From Panonychus citri (Eukaryota > Arthropoda > Arachnida > Trombidiformes > Tetranychidae), in NCBI RefSeq assembly GCF_014898815.1, contig NW_026515495.1:620001-684000 (forward strand): a DNA stretch of 64,000 bases, given 5' to 3'. The position numbers and the translations under genes were made by a program. A model generated the notes under the pieces. The model was not told where the DNA came from. It did no database searches and was given only the letters and a program-made list of their open reading frames with translations. The number at the start of each line of letters is the position of its first letter. The first letter of the stretch is position 1. Positions 29,107 to 42,689 of this stretch are shown here, in pieces.

Positions 29107-32100
29107 AAGTCATAAATGAATTTCAAATATCTCATTTCATTGGTAATTAACTACATGAAAACAATACACAATTAATCTTGGTTCCTCAACGATAGATCAG
29201 AATTGGAGGAGGAACAAAAAGTCACTCGAATGTTTTAAAAACATCCAACTAATAATAATGATCAATTATAATCGAGAGAGAGAGAGAAACTTATTATTCC
29301 AATGGTAATAATAGACTCTAGAGGATAAACTATTGGACAATAGGATGACAGAAGTGGACAGAGAATCGTTGTAAAAATAACAGAAGAGAGAGAGAGAGAG
29401 AAAATCATTTATACAATTCGGTGCGTTCTCAGAATGATCAGCATCCTCATCATGAATTAACTAGAGATGTAGTTGGTATAAGAAGTTGTAACGTTTATTA
29501 TAAACCCTTAACAGGAAGCTCTTTACTTGAAGAGGAGGATCTTGACTGATGAAGATGAGGAAGAAAAGTTTTCTCTCTCACTGTCCAAGAAGATGAGTGA
29601 CATTATCCTGGTCAACTAAGGAAGAAAAGAATAGAAAGTGAATTAAAATGGATAAAAGAAAATAGAAAAAGGGAAAATCAGATAAGATGAGGATAAACTT
29701 GATTCGTTTTATCATATGTGTGTGTATGTGTTCATCTTCAATGGAAATCTAATGCTAAATGACAATTACTTTCTAACATTAAAACAACAAGTAGAAAATA
29801 AAATATATGTAATCTCTATTCCTGGTTAATCTTCATGCTTACAAATCATCTTCATGATGTACTAAAGGAAACTGAATATTACTTTTTTTTCTGCTGATTG
29901 TATTTACCATTTAGTAATATTTGCTTCTTGGTTAAAATATCATCTCTGAGTATTGAATCAAGTTAAAGTTATGGTTGAATTGTCATGAAAAGAAGTCAAT
30001 GAAATGATAATTCAAAGAGGAAAACATGATCATGACAAAAATGAGTATTAAATTTGTTTACTTAATATTTTCACTCTTTTGATTCCTCATGTAACATTTA
30101 TCAAAATTTTCAGTCATTTATATGGACACATCGGTGTTTCCCTACGGGTACTTGCTAATTTTTTAGTTTCATCATTTGTAATATTATAATCCAATACATT
30201 TTTACTCGGTCATGTGGTCTCAGAATCCTGAGAAAAGTTCAATAATACCAGTTGAACGTGAGTATTTCAACAACTTTTCTGTATATATTATATATAATCC
30301 AAATATCAAAAGATACTCATGAAAAGCATCAATAGTTCAGTAGATTATCAAATTCAAAATCAATGGTCAAGTTGATTTTCAAGTTTCCAGGGTAAATAAA
30401 CTCATTCAAGGATGAATAACTGATAGATGACTTTAAATCAGATAATATCAATATAATATAATTCAAGCAAGTAATCAGAGTTATCTAGTTTCCTCATCAA
30501 AATCAATCCAGAATAAAGCAAAAATATATACACAAAAAATACTCTGAAAAATTAGAAAGTAAAAAATAATGAACGAGTTATAATCTGATGATAACTTTTG
30601 AATAGATCCAAAGTAAACTTGATAGATTATCAATAATCTAAATGTCTCTTTTGCTGTCATTAAGTTACATGTATCTTTGGACAAGACACATTGGTCACTA
30701 TGTCCAAATGAATCAACTCTCCAGTTGATATTATACAAGTTGTCCAGTATTTTTTTGTGCTTCTCCAGGAAAAAAAATATGATAAACAAAAAATAGTTTC
30801 CCTTCAACAGAAAATACATTTTGACATAAAGTAACCTTACCATTGGAGTCCATTATTTGCAGATTAGGATCTTTCTAACAAAACTTTAATACATTTCAGT
30901 GAACAACAATGCACCACCATCATCATCACCATCACCATCATCATCATCGTTATAATATATTTGGAATATCTTTCAGAATAATTCAGAAATGGATAGAGAA
31001 ACTTTCACCCAGACATGATAGGAAAAGTTATCAGAGCATAACTTTCAAAGTGAATTGGAAAACTGTATGAGGAAAAATAAGTAAACATTATCTTCCAGGT
31101 GAAGAAAGTGACTCAGAATAAGAAGGGAAAAAAGGAAAGGTAAGAAACGAAAAGTTCAGTGGGAACTCTGTGTATGTGTCTGTGTGTGTGTTCATGATGC
31201 TCATGATGATTGAGAAAGAAAGACAAGAAAATCTGAAAAAATGGATTGAACAGGAAAAGTTAATGTTGTATTGAAAAATAAATGAACGAATAAAATAAAT
31301 GGTAAAAAATTACATGAATAAAGTTCCAGTTTAAAAGATATGAACAACTTCAATCTCTATGCATTAAATATCCAAACTGATTATCATTATGGTTCCGTTA
31401 CCTTTACATTCATCTTATTTCATGATGATAATATTTCTTCACTGAGTAATAAAAAACACAGCGAATACTTTTTCCTCTTCCTCTTGCCAGTTTTTTCATC
31501 TCAGAAGATTAGCTTCAAATCATTTTCTCTCACATAATAAATGAAAACTTTCATCAGTTTAGATTCATGAACAAGTTGATAATATATCCAACTACTTATT
31601 GAGTAGTTATTATATATCAAAGAGTCAAAGACTTATCATATAATATTTAATATGGATTGATGGTTCTTCATCATTCTAACACCGTTATTATTATCATCTC
31701 AGGCTCTCACTCACTCACTCTCTCTCTCTCTCTCTTTGCTCTCTCGCTCTCTTTCATCATCATTATCACCCTTTTCCTAGTCATTATTAGTATTATCGTC
31801 ATCATTTTTATCATAGTTTTTAGATGAGAATTAGTTTTTCTTGATGAGATTTAATAAGAACAATAGAGCTGATTGGTTTCTCTCTCTCTCCTTCTTTTCA
31901 TATTTTCATATTGTTTTCATGAAACAAAAATCAGAGTATCATGAGAGAGAACGAGGGGTTAGTGGCCTCGATCCCCAATTCATCTTAAGAAGGCTTCAGA
32001 TCTTATTTGCTTCCATCATGATCCACCCTCTCTGTTAATCTTTTAACTTTCTCATGATGAAATTTCAGCTTTCAAGATGAATTGAGAGAGACCAAGAGCT

Positions 32101-34228
32101 TGTGTGTGTGTGTTAATAAGTAAAAAAAAAAGTGAATTCTAGATGAACGAGATGAACATTTTTTCACTCACTGACTTGACTTTTATCCATCAACTTTCAG
32201 TGAAAGTTCATGTTGCTGCTCATCTGTTTTCCATGTTGATGCTATGTTATTATTAACATTATTATTATTATATTTCTCTAAGTACATTGGCTATTCTTTC
32301 ATCTTTTTTTTCTTCCTTAACATTCCCATTATCATTTCTCATTCCATGTCAAGTAAAATGTTACCCAAAAGAGCAATTTACTTTTCTCCATCACTCTCAC
32401 TCTTTTCTTACTCCCACTTCACCTCCCTTCTTCCTCATCCTCATCCTCCTCTTCGCCTTTCTTATCATCATCATCATCATCATCTTCCTCTCATCAGCAT
32501 CACTTTCTCATCTCAACTCTCTCAACTAACTAACAAATCCACCAACTAACTGACCTTTACCAATGTCCATTACTCAAGTAAAATGAATTAATCAACTCTC
32601 AAACTTTTTCTGTGTATATATTAATATTTTTTGAATAAATTGTCTAATTACAATAAAGATAAAATGTAAATACAATATTATATTAACTCTATGGGAGGAT
32701 GAGGGAAACAAAAATTGTACAAAATTATAATAAAAATAATTAATCGGCTCATCATCAGGAATTAATCTCATCTAACAATTAGTTCAAGGTACATGGATAT
32801 GATTCAAAATTCATTAGAACCATTTAATCTCCATGTAAATTAACAATTAATGTATTCACAGTTATCTTAATTATCACTGATTTGACTAAATTTACTTTCG
32901 CATCAATTGTCAATTACTATTTACCATTTATTATTAATATTGCCAAGTTAATTCATGCAATTCAATGATAATCATAATTGTTTCATTAGCTGAAGGATAA
33001 ACGTTTTCCTTTCAACGATAATAAATTAACACGATTAAATTTAATTGTATTATCATTATTTATATATTTCTTTTCAATTGTTTAATTGATTCAAAAGTAT
33101 TGGGAATAAAATTAAGGATTAAGGAGACTGTTAATCTTTCATGATGAAAACCATTAGACAAATATTATGACAATAAAATGACAGATTATGAGATTAATAA
33201 GATAAATTGTTTGTTTCCATTTCTATGGAAAGTAATACAATTTAAATTTTAATTTACTAAATTACGCTCATTTTGATGGGGAAATTTTCACAACATGAAA
33301 TCTATTCATCTTATATAAACTTTTTTCTCTGAATATTCTGTATTCAGAAAAGTGTGAAAAGTTCATTCATTTTAGTTAATCACAGTTAAGTTAACAGGGT
33401 GAAAGTTATTCAGTGTCAACATTATGGTGAACTGTTTGTACTTATTTTTGTTCATTTTTCACCATCAATTCAATTGGTTTATTCTAATTATTATTATTCA
33501 GGTTATCGTCAAGTTAACAGAAAGTTCTGAGAAAGAATTGAACAGATGATGAGAGATGATAAAGAAAGGGATGAATGAAGAAAAAGAGTTTGAATTTATC
33601 TCTGTTGTTCTTGGAGGGAAAAGTTTGTAATCTCCTCAAGGATTTGGATTCTTTCATTGAGCTGGTTCGAATTCCCTTTTGGTTTTTATCGAAATACGAA
33701 GAAAAATAAAAAGTGGTCAAGAAATGTTCATTATCATGTTTCTCTCTCTCTTACACTTTTCTTGAGTTGATCTTCGTTCCAAAGTTACTCAGTAATATCA
33801 ATGATGAAGTGGTTCAGTTGAGTGTTACACCATAACCATCATGTTGACATGATGATGTAAATAAAAGAAATAAAAGTTGGCCCAATTGTCCATCAGTTTC
33901 CGGATACTCATTCGATTCTTTCATGTTTCTTCTTATTCTTCCTTTCATCATCTTATCTTCAATTTTCTATTCTATTCCTTTGTTAATATATATACACCTA
34001 AGCTTCAGTTTCATTATCTTTCTTCATCTCCTTTCCTTCATCTTTTATTCTCATTTTCTGATCAGAATAATAATGACCAGTAAATGTAAAGTTGTCAATT
34101 GGATTTTCTCTTGTAATCATTAGTCTGTCTCATCACTTCATCTTTCATTCACCTTCATCCGCATCCATTTTATATTCTTTTTCTTTTTTCTCCTCGATTT
34201 CAAGATGAACATTCAGATAAATTTCAAA
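29107..34228. other. non-coding AT-rich DNA with microsatellites
   Basis: No gene is supported. The stretch includes GA/CT runs (29274-29288, 29388-29401, 31706-31735), a CAC/CAT-rich run at 30910-30950, and an ATC run at 32464-32484. The longer open frames here are Leu/Phe/Ser-rich or CT-repeat derived. Confidence 0.5.
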
Positions 34229-34786
34229 TAAAACTTGAGATAAAAACGATTACAAACCTAAAAATTGACCAAAGTCAAGATCGTTTTCTGATTGATTTCG
34301 ATACAATAAAATTCGACAACAATACAATACATAGAATATATTATAAAATCTATTGTTCGAATTGTGACCAACTAAAGGTAAATATCAGATAGAAAAAGAG
34401 TCATTGAGATCACTCAAAGTTTCAATAAAATTCAATTCAATGTCATGGAACACAAATTGTGAGCCAAGTGGACTGATTAGAAACGGAAGTGAAAGTTAAC
34501 AGAAATCAACTGAATCTTTTTCAAAATCTAATATCTAATAATCATTGATGTCGAATGTCCATTGGGAAAGTTCATGTCCATGTCCTTGTTCGTGTTCGTG
34601 TTCATCTTTGTCGTCCTTTTGATTATCTATTGAAAAGCAAGAAAAAAGTTGAAAAGATGATCCAGTTTACTTTGAGTAATTGGCTCTAATAAGAGGATAT
34701 TAGAACTTTTTTTTTGCTTCTTTCAACATCCAAAACAAGAGACAAAATAAACTTGGACTCAGGTAATCAGTTAATAAGCTTGGACC
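34229..34786 (-). repeat. right arm of the 31-kb-separated inverted repeat
   Basis: Reverse complement of 3064-3601. It carries the same two possible exons: a plus-strand frame ending at the AAG|GTAAAT donor at 34377/34378, and a minus-strand terminal exon (see separate entry). The homology stops abruptly at the GGTCCAAGCTT side. Confidence 0.85.
34535..34626 (-). CDS. possible terminal coding exon inside the inverted repeat (right copy)
   Basis: Acceptor CAATAG is followed by 30 codons ending LSQWTFDINDY and TAG. Relative to the left copy it has one extra Gly-His pair from a six-base in-frame difference (EQGHGHELSQW against EQGHELSQW), a Lys/His change and a Val/Phe change. Confidence 0.3.
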
Positions 34787-36340
34787 TTTCCAGTGAACTG
34801 TTTAGTTTATTTTCCTGATTTCCAGTTCGATATTGTTGTCTAACTGTTGTGGTCGATTCGAGGATTTGTAATGATTACACTTAATTCATTAAAAAAAGAT
34901 CTTGGAATTAAATCAAATCTACTCGAGTGTTAAATCAATGATGAGGTAGAAAAAAATCATCACTTTCAACTCTTATAATGGTCAACAATTTCATCTAACA
35001 ATTGACCAGAATGAAATCAAAAGACTATGAGGATAACGATCCTTATGATTTTGATACTTTCGATATCGAAAGTTTAATAAAATGAGAGAAAAAAAATATA
35101 AAAGCCTAAGGAGATTAATAAAGCTCGAAATGATTTCTTCTTTTGATTGACTGGACATTCGAACTTATCAGGCTATTTTCAGTTCTCTTATCGTCCAATT
35201 GATTTTAGAAAATCATAAAAATTTACTGTTAATTTCATTTCGAAATCAACTACATGGTGATAAACTTCAGATTCTTTCATAAATCTTCGCCTTTATCTGT
35301 GCTATTTTCGTAAATTCACTTAATATTTGTATTTTGTTCTTTTTTTCTATTTCATGATGATTATCATCTTCATCTTTTCAACAATTTCGACCCTTCAGCT
35401 GTTTATCTTCCTTTCATTTCCTTTTCGATTTCCCTTTTGCTCTTCTTCCTCTTTAGATCTCAACTTTCTTCGTTCCATGAATCATTTACTCTTTAGAACT
35501 TTTTTTCTCATCTATTCTTTTGAATACTCTACTTTCGTTAGAATAAACGATCAAGTAGAAATAAAAAAAAAGATCTTCACCCAAAAGATATTCGAAATTG
35601 ATGATAATCTATACAATATGAAGATTTCACTCGAATTTAAGATATTTTTCTGTCACCAGTTTCCGGTTCTTTTCCACTACTTGATTCTTATACTTTTCAT
35701 TTCTCTCCTTTTTTTTCCGTATCACTTTTTCTTCTTGCTTCAGATAACTTATCACATGGAACAAAGTAAAGATGATAGAGAGAGAAAGAGAACAAAAAAG
35801 AATCCTCACCATGGAGCTAAATCATCAGCATCGTTTGTCACATGCAATTGTCTAGAAGAAACCAGGAAGATACTTTGTTATCATCTTCTCCCTTCTCATC
35901 ATTCAATCGTCACCAATGAAAGAAGAAGAATGAAAAAAAAACTTTTCTGATGAATTTTTTTTTCTTTTTCTTTGTGTTTTCATCTGCGAGATAAAGTTCA
36001 GTTCTTATTCTGAACTTTCTCGTAATTTGCTTCCGAAGTTCTTACTCTTATCATCATCTTGAGTTAACAGTTTTTTTTGTTTATACCTTTTTATCTTCTC
36101 CATCTTCATCTTTGATCCTCATCATTTTTTTTTCATATTCTTCTACATTATTCATCAAATCAAACCTCAAGTTGCACGTTTTTTTTTTGGGTGAACTTTT
36201 TTCCCTACTAACCTCAGAACTGGTTCATTTTTTGTTCTTTGTTATTTTTTCATAACAAATAATCCGAAAGAATGAAAAAATCTGCTTCTGATTTATTGAA
36301 ACTTGAGACTTGAAGTAGAAACTATTAGCTTATGAGAGAT

Positions 36341-36398
<58 letters not shown>

Positions 36399-39300
36399 GT
36401 TTGTAGAGTAAATGATTTCCTTGGCAAATATTTTTTTCTCCCTTGATTTCACCTTATAAACTGACATATGAAACTGAACTTGAAGCTAGAAAACAAAAGA
36501 TTTCATCATGTGCATGATGAAAATTGAATCTTTACCATCAGAATTCATCTTATTTGTGGTTCACATTTTTTTTCCCATTTATTAAATAAACTTTTCAATT
36601 ATGTGTCGATGAAATGAATCACTTGAATTTTCAAGTTATCGAGTTCAAGGTTAACTCGAGTGAAATAATAACAAATATTAATAAGTTCTAATATTTCAAC
36701 TATCGGTTGAAAACGGAAGAGGTAAGAATAGTTCATTCGTGATGAATACGTTACATCAATCAAATCTTTAATTGTTCAAATAGAATCACCAGAATTTTCT
36801 TCTATAAAAAACTAACTCATATATATGTGATACGACAATTTGGACCTTATTCATTTCGAAACTTTTTTTTTCACTTGAACATTTGTCGATTCATTTTAGT
36901 AATTTATCTAAGTGTTGACAAATAATTTCTTAGCTTCATGGGGACAACTGAAGATGAAAGAAATTGCAATGAATTTCTTTTCTTTTTCTTTATCATCTTC
37001 AACACCTTTAGATTTCATGATGAAATTACCATGTAACAAGATTTAAGATGAACTGTAATTTCATGGTTAAGTTAGGCAAGTAAAAATCATCGCTTCATGA
37101 TTGAGATTTATTAAAACCCAAATGAATAAGAGTTGATTATTTACACGGAAAAAGTTTTAAGCCCTGAGCTTTTGCCCTGAAACTGATTCAGTGTTTCCAA
37201 GATTGTGGAACAAATTTTTTCGGAATCACTTTAATATAATTAACTATTAGAAGGAGAATAAGAAAAAGTTGAGAATCAAAGCTTAAATCAGCTTAGTAAT
37301 ACTTTGGGTTTTTCTCCATGAATACAAAGGAGGGAAGAGATGAAGAAAAGGAGAGAGAGAGAAAAAGAAAAGAAATAAATTCTTTTAACTTTAAATTTTC
37401 ATCTACTCTGTCATTCTCATGTCACTTTTAAATGTCTTCCCTGGAAAAATCTCGCTGATATTATTACAAGTTACATCCTGGTTCATTGAGTTATTCCTTT
37501 GAAGGTTCAGCAGAGAAAAAAGTTGAGCAACAAAGTGAATTGAGAAAATACCAGAACATAGAGAATGGAAAATAGAAAAGGAGAAAATAATTCACCAAGA
37601 AATGAGAACAAGAAATTTATATAATATGATATTCTTGGGGAGAAAACTGCAGGTGAGGTTGGAAATAAATTCGAAAAATTGAAAAATAAACTTTACTTTA
37701 TACAACTTTTGACAAATCTATCAAAACTTTTCTCCTTGTCTCACTTTCTTCAGTCATTTTTCATTTCAATCTCAAATTATTCAACTTAAAAGCTCAATCT
37801 CTACATGAGAAAAATTCTTATAATTTTCGAAAAAGATGAAAAATAACATGATAGAAATGAGAGAGAGAGAGAGAGAGAGAAGGTGTAATGTGATGTAACT
37901 AGAATTGAATAACAACTGAGAAAAGAATGAGTCGTAACGAACTTGCTATCGTGCGAATAGAATGTCATAACTATGTTATGATGATGAGAGAATATTTATT
38001 CTCATTGTATTAATATCATTCACTTTTCGACTTATTCAATTCGATTTTTAATATTATCTCTTCTTTCGTAAAGAAATGACAATCATTCTCATTCCAGTGC
38101 TGGTCTAGTGAAAATAAAACGAAATTATTGAACAAATTGTGATGAAAATTTTTTCTTGTAATGTTACAAAATTATTTCATTTTATTGATTTTTGTTATTA
38201 CACTTTCGATTATTATCATGAAATCATCGATTCCATGTCATTGTTGCTGAAAAATTTTATATCATCACTTTTTTTTTCTTATTACTTTTTTTGGAAGATT
38301 TTAAAATCATCCAGTTGACAGTGAATATGGAGAAATATAAATAGTAATTCAGAATGAGAATGAAATTTGATTGTTTTCATTTGCAATTCTTAGACTTTGA
38401 GAAACTCAGATAACATTGAATGAATGGACATGGAAATCAGATTGGAAATTAAAATAACAAGTGACAAAAACAAGTGTCAATCTAAAAAGTAACAACCAAA
38501 GAGTAAAAGAAAGTGACTCAAGCCACGATTCTATACAGGGTGATTCAGCTAAGTTACTACTATTAGTCGAGCCAGAGATCAAGATTCATTTGAATTCATT
38601 TATTTGAGTGAAACAAGAGCCAGTTAAAAACATCCAGCTGATTTTTGTGATGAAAATGAGTTTTTTTTATAAACATTAGATATTAATAATAATTGTCAAG
38701 TCAAAATTGACTATTTCAAGATATTATAACATCTAATTCTGAAATGTTAGAATACCAAAAGGTTGCTGATAAAGGTACCCATTGATATAAGGGTATTCAC
38801 TAGTTCTCAATATTTTAATTGTGCAGTTCCCAGTATGGAGGTTATATCTGAGATGATCGGAGATCATAGATTGACCTAACTTTTGGAAATTGGAAAATAT
38901 TTTCACAGGAATACATTTGATCGTATCGATGTATTAATACTTACACACTTTCTTTACCGAGAGATTTTTGACCATCCAAATACTCAAGCTCCATGCTTAG
39001 CCTGAACAATTCAGATAATCTTGAATAATCCAAAAGGTTCCAATTTTGTATAGCGATTGATAAATTGAGCTAATGAAATTACACATGTTGGCCAGAATAT
39101 TGTATAAGATATTCCAACGCAATATTGTATAGTGATTATTGGACTTTTCATTGACTCTGATGAACGGTGTGTCCAATGAATGAAATAGTTTTTTATTACC
39201 ACAAATTTTGAGTAATTTGGGTGATGAAAAGAAAATGATTGTTAATCGATGCCCACTGAATTCACTAAGATTATCTTCCATCAAAAATCGGTCTAGTTCA

Positions 39301-40130
39301 CCTCTGCTTGAGTAAATTCGTAATCCAATTCATGAGATTGCAATACAACTTCTTCGATCGAACCTTTATAACCAACATTTAGATCAATTTTCGATATGAG
39401 GAAATTGTTTCTCTCCTTCTATTCCATGGTCGGGATAATCCAAAGTTCTAATCGAAGAGAAATACAAAATTATAGAGAAAATATAACACGAGAAATTAGC
39501 TAATTAATAATTAAGGGAAACAATTAAGAGAAAACGAAACAAGAGTAATAATGTTAATGATCAACATGGAAATAAACATTTCAAAGTTTTTTCACTAATT
39601 TTTCTTTGGACCTTTAAATTGATTAAATTAATTTCCAATAACATTTACACCACCAATCAAATCATTTGAATAACTAAATTAGAAATCACATCAACAATTA
39701 ATAATCAATGATAATTGTGTTTTCTTTCATATTTTCCTCTGACCATCATTCCGATTATATCCGATTATTAATCTCAATTATATTAGAGGTCAATCAGTTA
39801 TTAGGTAGTAATTAGCTATTATTAATAGATTTGATTGTGATTTTTACTTTTGTTAGTTAAATGAAAGAGAGTTTGATTATTTAAATGGTGTTGAATTCAA
39901 TCAATGGAAACTTATTGATCTAAATTTATTGTAAAGAAAAACTTCAGAGAAAGATAATAATCACTGATTGAAAATATCCTTTTCTCATTAGTTTTTCTTA
40001 ATCAACATGGGGCTCAGTGGGAATCTCAATCAAGTGCGCTTAATGAACTCCTACTTGTGTTCAGGCCAACATGAGTGGCAATATGGATTGATCATCTCTC
40101 CTATTGATCTTTATAAGGATTTACTTGATT
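34787..40130. other. non-coding DNA with low-complexity frames and a GA microsatellite
   Basis: Mostly AT-rich. A 207-codon plus-strand frame at 35327-35950 is dominated by Phe, Ile, Leu and Ser and is not convincing. A long GA microsatellite occupies 36344-36392 and a shorter one lies near 37859-37880. On the minus strand at about 38997-39340 there are short frames with moderate complexity (such as NVGYKGSIEEVVLQSHELDY, then stops) that may be a dead gene. Confidence 0.4.
36344..36392. repeat. (GA)n microsatellite
   Basis: About 24 uninterrupted GA units. Similar shorter CT/GA tracts occur at 31706-31735, 37859-37880 and 58111-58146. Confidence 0.95.
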
Positions 40131-40137
40131 TTTCATC

Positions 40138-41010
40138 AGGTTTAATTGAAGAAAGGCGACATTTAGAGGTAATCATTCCTGATTGTGATTGATTTTCACA
40201 ATAATTAAGTGATTTGAAATTACCAGTAGTTATACAGCTTCCAGTGCAATTTTCAAGGGAAACATCGGAAATTTGGGTAGGGTAAGATCTTTGATTCCTC
40301 GATGAAAGGATAAGTTGTTGCCTTTGTTGAACTGAATAAACGACATTCGAGATTTGGTACAAAATTCATCTTCGGAACAAATTTCACCACAATCTTGATC
40401 GTGATCTCGCTGGATAACTTTGGTCGGATTCTCGACTGTGAAACCAGGAGTCTTGTAGAAATCGTATTGATAACTTGGTCTTTCCAATAGTTTACACGAA
40501 ATGTAAACGACACTTCCAAGGTACGAAACTTGTATATCTGGTATTCGAATCTCGGGAATAAATGAAAGAACTTTTCTGGTTATCGCTTTTAATACTTCGT
40601 CTTAATCTTTCCAAGATTCAAGGTCATCTTTTTTACCAGAGAAAACGATTTGAAACCAAGTGTAGTCTTCAGGTTTATCGAAACATTCAGAGATGTCAAA
40701 TCTTTCCTCGAAATCGATTGCTTTTACTTAATATTTGATCACTTTAATATCTGATTGTCTTTTATCTTATATCGAGAAATTTATGCTGTTGTAACGCTGA
40801 TCCATTAGGTTGAGTGAAAAAGAGAGCAGTTTCCATGTTCAGATAAAAGTATCGACCTGAGCAAAACTGGGGATCATAATAGTCACAGAGGTAAGTTACT
40901 CGCACCCATGTGCTAGCCAATCATTAATAGTTGATTTCTTAACATCAGCAGTTAAACAGTTTGACAAAACAATATTGATCAATATCGACAAAAAAAAAAT
41001 GATTCTTTAG
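40138..41010 (-). pseudogene. decayed secreted protein with a Cys-rich PAN/apple-like segment
   Basis: Minus-strand translation shows coding-like stretches in shifting frames. From about 41000 to 40910 comes a hydrophobic leader-like piece (SILINIVLSNCLTADVKK, then INDWLAHGC). From 40920 to 40770 comes VTYLCDYYDPQFCSGRYFY. From about 40720 to 40350 comes FDKPEDYTWFQIVFSG, an in-frame TAA near 40600, then VENPTKVIQRDHDQDCGEIC. Finally, in another frame, comes SSRNQRSYPTQISDVSLENC. The closing part resembles PAN/apple domains found in arthropod cuticular or ZP proteins. At least two frame changes and one stop mark it as non-functional. The family assignment is tentative. Confidence 0.4.
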
Positions 41011-41892
41011 CTTCTAGATGATACTAGAAAAATTTGTGTTGATAATCAGCTCAATCGCTTACTACTAGCATAAAGTGTCCAACGAAATTGAGTTAATGAA
41101 AAGTTTAATCGGCTGTTAATAAATGACCAGAACCAGTTCAACTTTACTAATGTAGATATCCAATTTGATGGACACCAAGTGACATTATAAGAGCAAGTTG
41201 AGATACTGCAGTTTCTACTTCAAAACCATTTTCCATTGGAAAGATAGATCAGGATTAAAATTATTCATCTCCGATCCACATGTGAGGTGTTTTCAACTGC
41301 GGGGAAAAAGTGATCAACGCCAACACTCATTGTTAGAAAACGCCTGCATCTTCATAATGGGTTGATTGGAAATTCCATCCATCTACTTGTTAGAATATGG
41401 AGACATTAATCCAATATGATCCCATTAGAAAACAAAAGATTCTAAAAAGAATAGAAAAATTGATTATTTAAAAAAGGAATAAATGATCAGCAATCTTATG
41501 AATTATGGGCCAATGAATTAGAAATTAAAGAGAATGGAATACGATGTAACGTTTAATCAGATGGAGACAAAAAGAACAAGAGATTTAGAAATAGAAGAGA
41601 AAAAAAACAAACCCATGGTGGTGATAGAAAATTATCATGTTGAGATTGACACAGAAGAAAATTCAATTCCAATGTTCCATCCAGAGATTTTATCTTCAGG
41701 GGTACACCCATTTTCCAGCCTTGGTGTTTTTACCTAATCACAGTTGATCAAGTAAATGATTGTAACAATTAAATTGTTACCTGGATAGAGAGAGAGAGAA
41801 AAAAAAGTGAAAACAGTTATAAATTATAACTTATAATCAAAGAGTAGAGATCCGAGTAAATCACTCGATCGCAATCGATGTTTTTCGGAAAT

Positions 41893-41923
41893 TGATCGAT
41901 CTTTTTTTCGAAAAGATCGATCA
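41893..41923. repeat. GATCGATC hairpin
   Basis: TGATCGATCTTTT (41893-41905) is exactly complementary to AAAAGATCGATCA (41911-41923) with a 5-base loop. Further GATCGAT words cluster at 41828-41880 and 42038-42065, just upstream of the phosphatase-like exon. Confidence 0.7.
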
Positions 41924-42124
41924 TCCCAGACAGGGAGAAAAAGAAAGAGAAAAAAGTAAGAGAATTTCTCTTTCACATTTAATGGCGCGAATTTTTTTCT
42001 ATTTAAAATTGATTAAAAACTTTTAGAGAAATTTGATCAAAGATCGATTGATCTTTTTGATCGATTTGAGATTCGCTGATCGTCCATTACTAAAAGTCAC
42101 TTAAAAACAACTTGTTTCTTTTAG

Positions 42125-42273
42125 GAACCAAAGAGATTGACATCGCTGCTACACTGGAACACATTAGAGACCAACGAGGAGGAAGCGTCAAGTCAAAGGC
42201 CCAATTTGAGTTCGTTCTCGAGGCCATTGCCTAGGAGGTTTCGGCCATTCTCAAGACACTTAAGCCCAATTGA
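42125..42273 (+). pseudogene. orphan last exon of a PTPRN/IA-2-like receptor phosphatase
   Basis: Acceptor TTTCTTTTAG (AG at 42123-42124) is followed by an exon reading GTKEIDIAATLEHIRDQR and then KSKAQFEFVLEAIA. This matches the C-terminal end of the IA-2 family (PTPRN; IDA-1 in nematodes), a pseudophosphatase of dense-core vesicle membranes. A TAG at 42232-42234 interrupts it where family members have Glu. The frame then continues EVSAILKTLKPN to TGA at 42271-42273, close to the normal family end. The PTP signature exons (HCSDG region) are not found in the upstream sequence of the window. It may be a gene relic or a truncated but used end. It converges on the TSSK gene. Confidence 0.7.
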
Positions 42274-42689
42274 TGGAGAAGATAAATTGATTACTGTTGG
42301 TAGATTTGAACAATCAAATTGATTCACCAAATATTCACTGACTATGACTATTATCACCACTACAACAACACCGACATCATCATCTTCACCAGAGATTCAA
42401 GAAAATGAATGAAACTCGTAAATAGAATTGACGAAAATTCTTTGAGCTTAAAAGTGAAAGTGTGAAAATTTTTCGTAATCTGAGAAAATAATGAATAACA
42501 ATTAGTATTTTATCACAATTAAAGTTTAATTTTCAGGAACAATAGCACAACAGGATAATGAAAAGAAATGGTTAAAGTCTTTCCCATCAGGTGAATGAAA
42601 ATCTATGAGAATCATTCAAATTCAATTGATTTCTATCAATTATTTTACTTCGGGATTTGATATCATGGAAAGAGAGACATTTGATAGTT

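Noticed and set aside
30910..30950. CRISPR-like or tandem array
   Set aside because: Plain CAC/CAT microsatellite with no spacers; the DNA is eukaryotic.
32244..32549. 101-codon frame over TCATCATC and CTTCC repeats
   Set aside because: The peptide is a direct reading of simple repeats (poly-His, Ser/Leu); not a gene.
35104..35116. CCTAAGG word outside element 1
   Set aside because: AGCCTAAGGAG has no paired arms beyond the core, so it does not show the palindrome pattern.
35327..35950. 207-codon plus-strand open frame
   Set aside because: Dominated by Phe/Ile/Leu/Ser from T-rich sequence, with no domain, codon pattern or splice context. Most likely chance.
38997..39340. Minus-strand frames suggesting a gene
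   Set aside because: Some stretches look non-random, but no family, frame continuity or splice structure can be supported.
40007..40192. Plus-strand 61-codon frame as an upstream phosphatase exon
   Set aside because: No resemblance to PTP sequence; it overlaps the antisense relic with better coding character.
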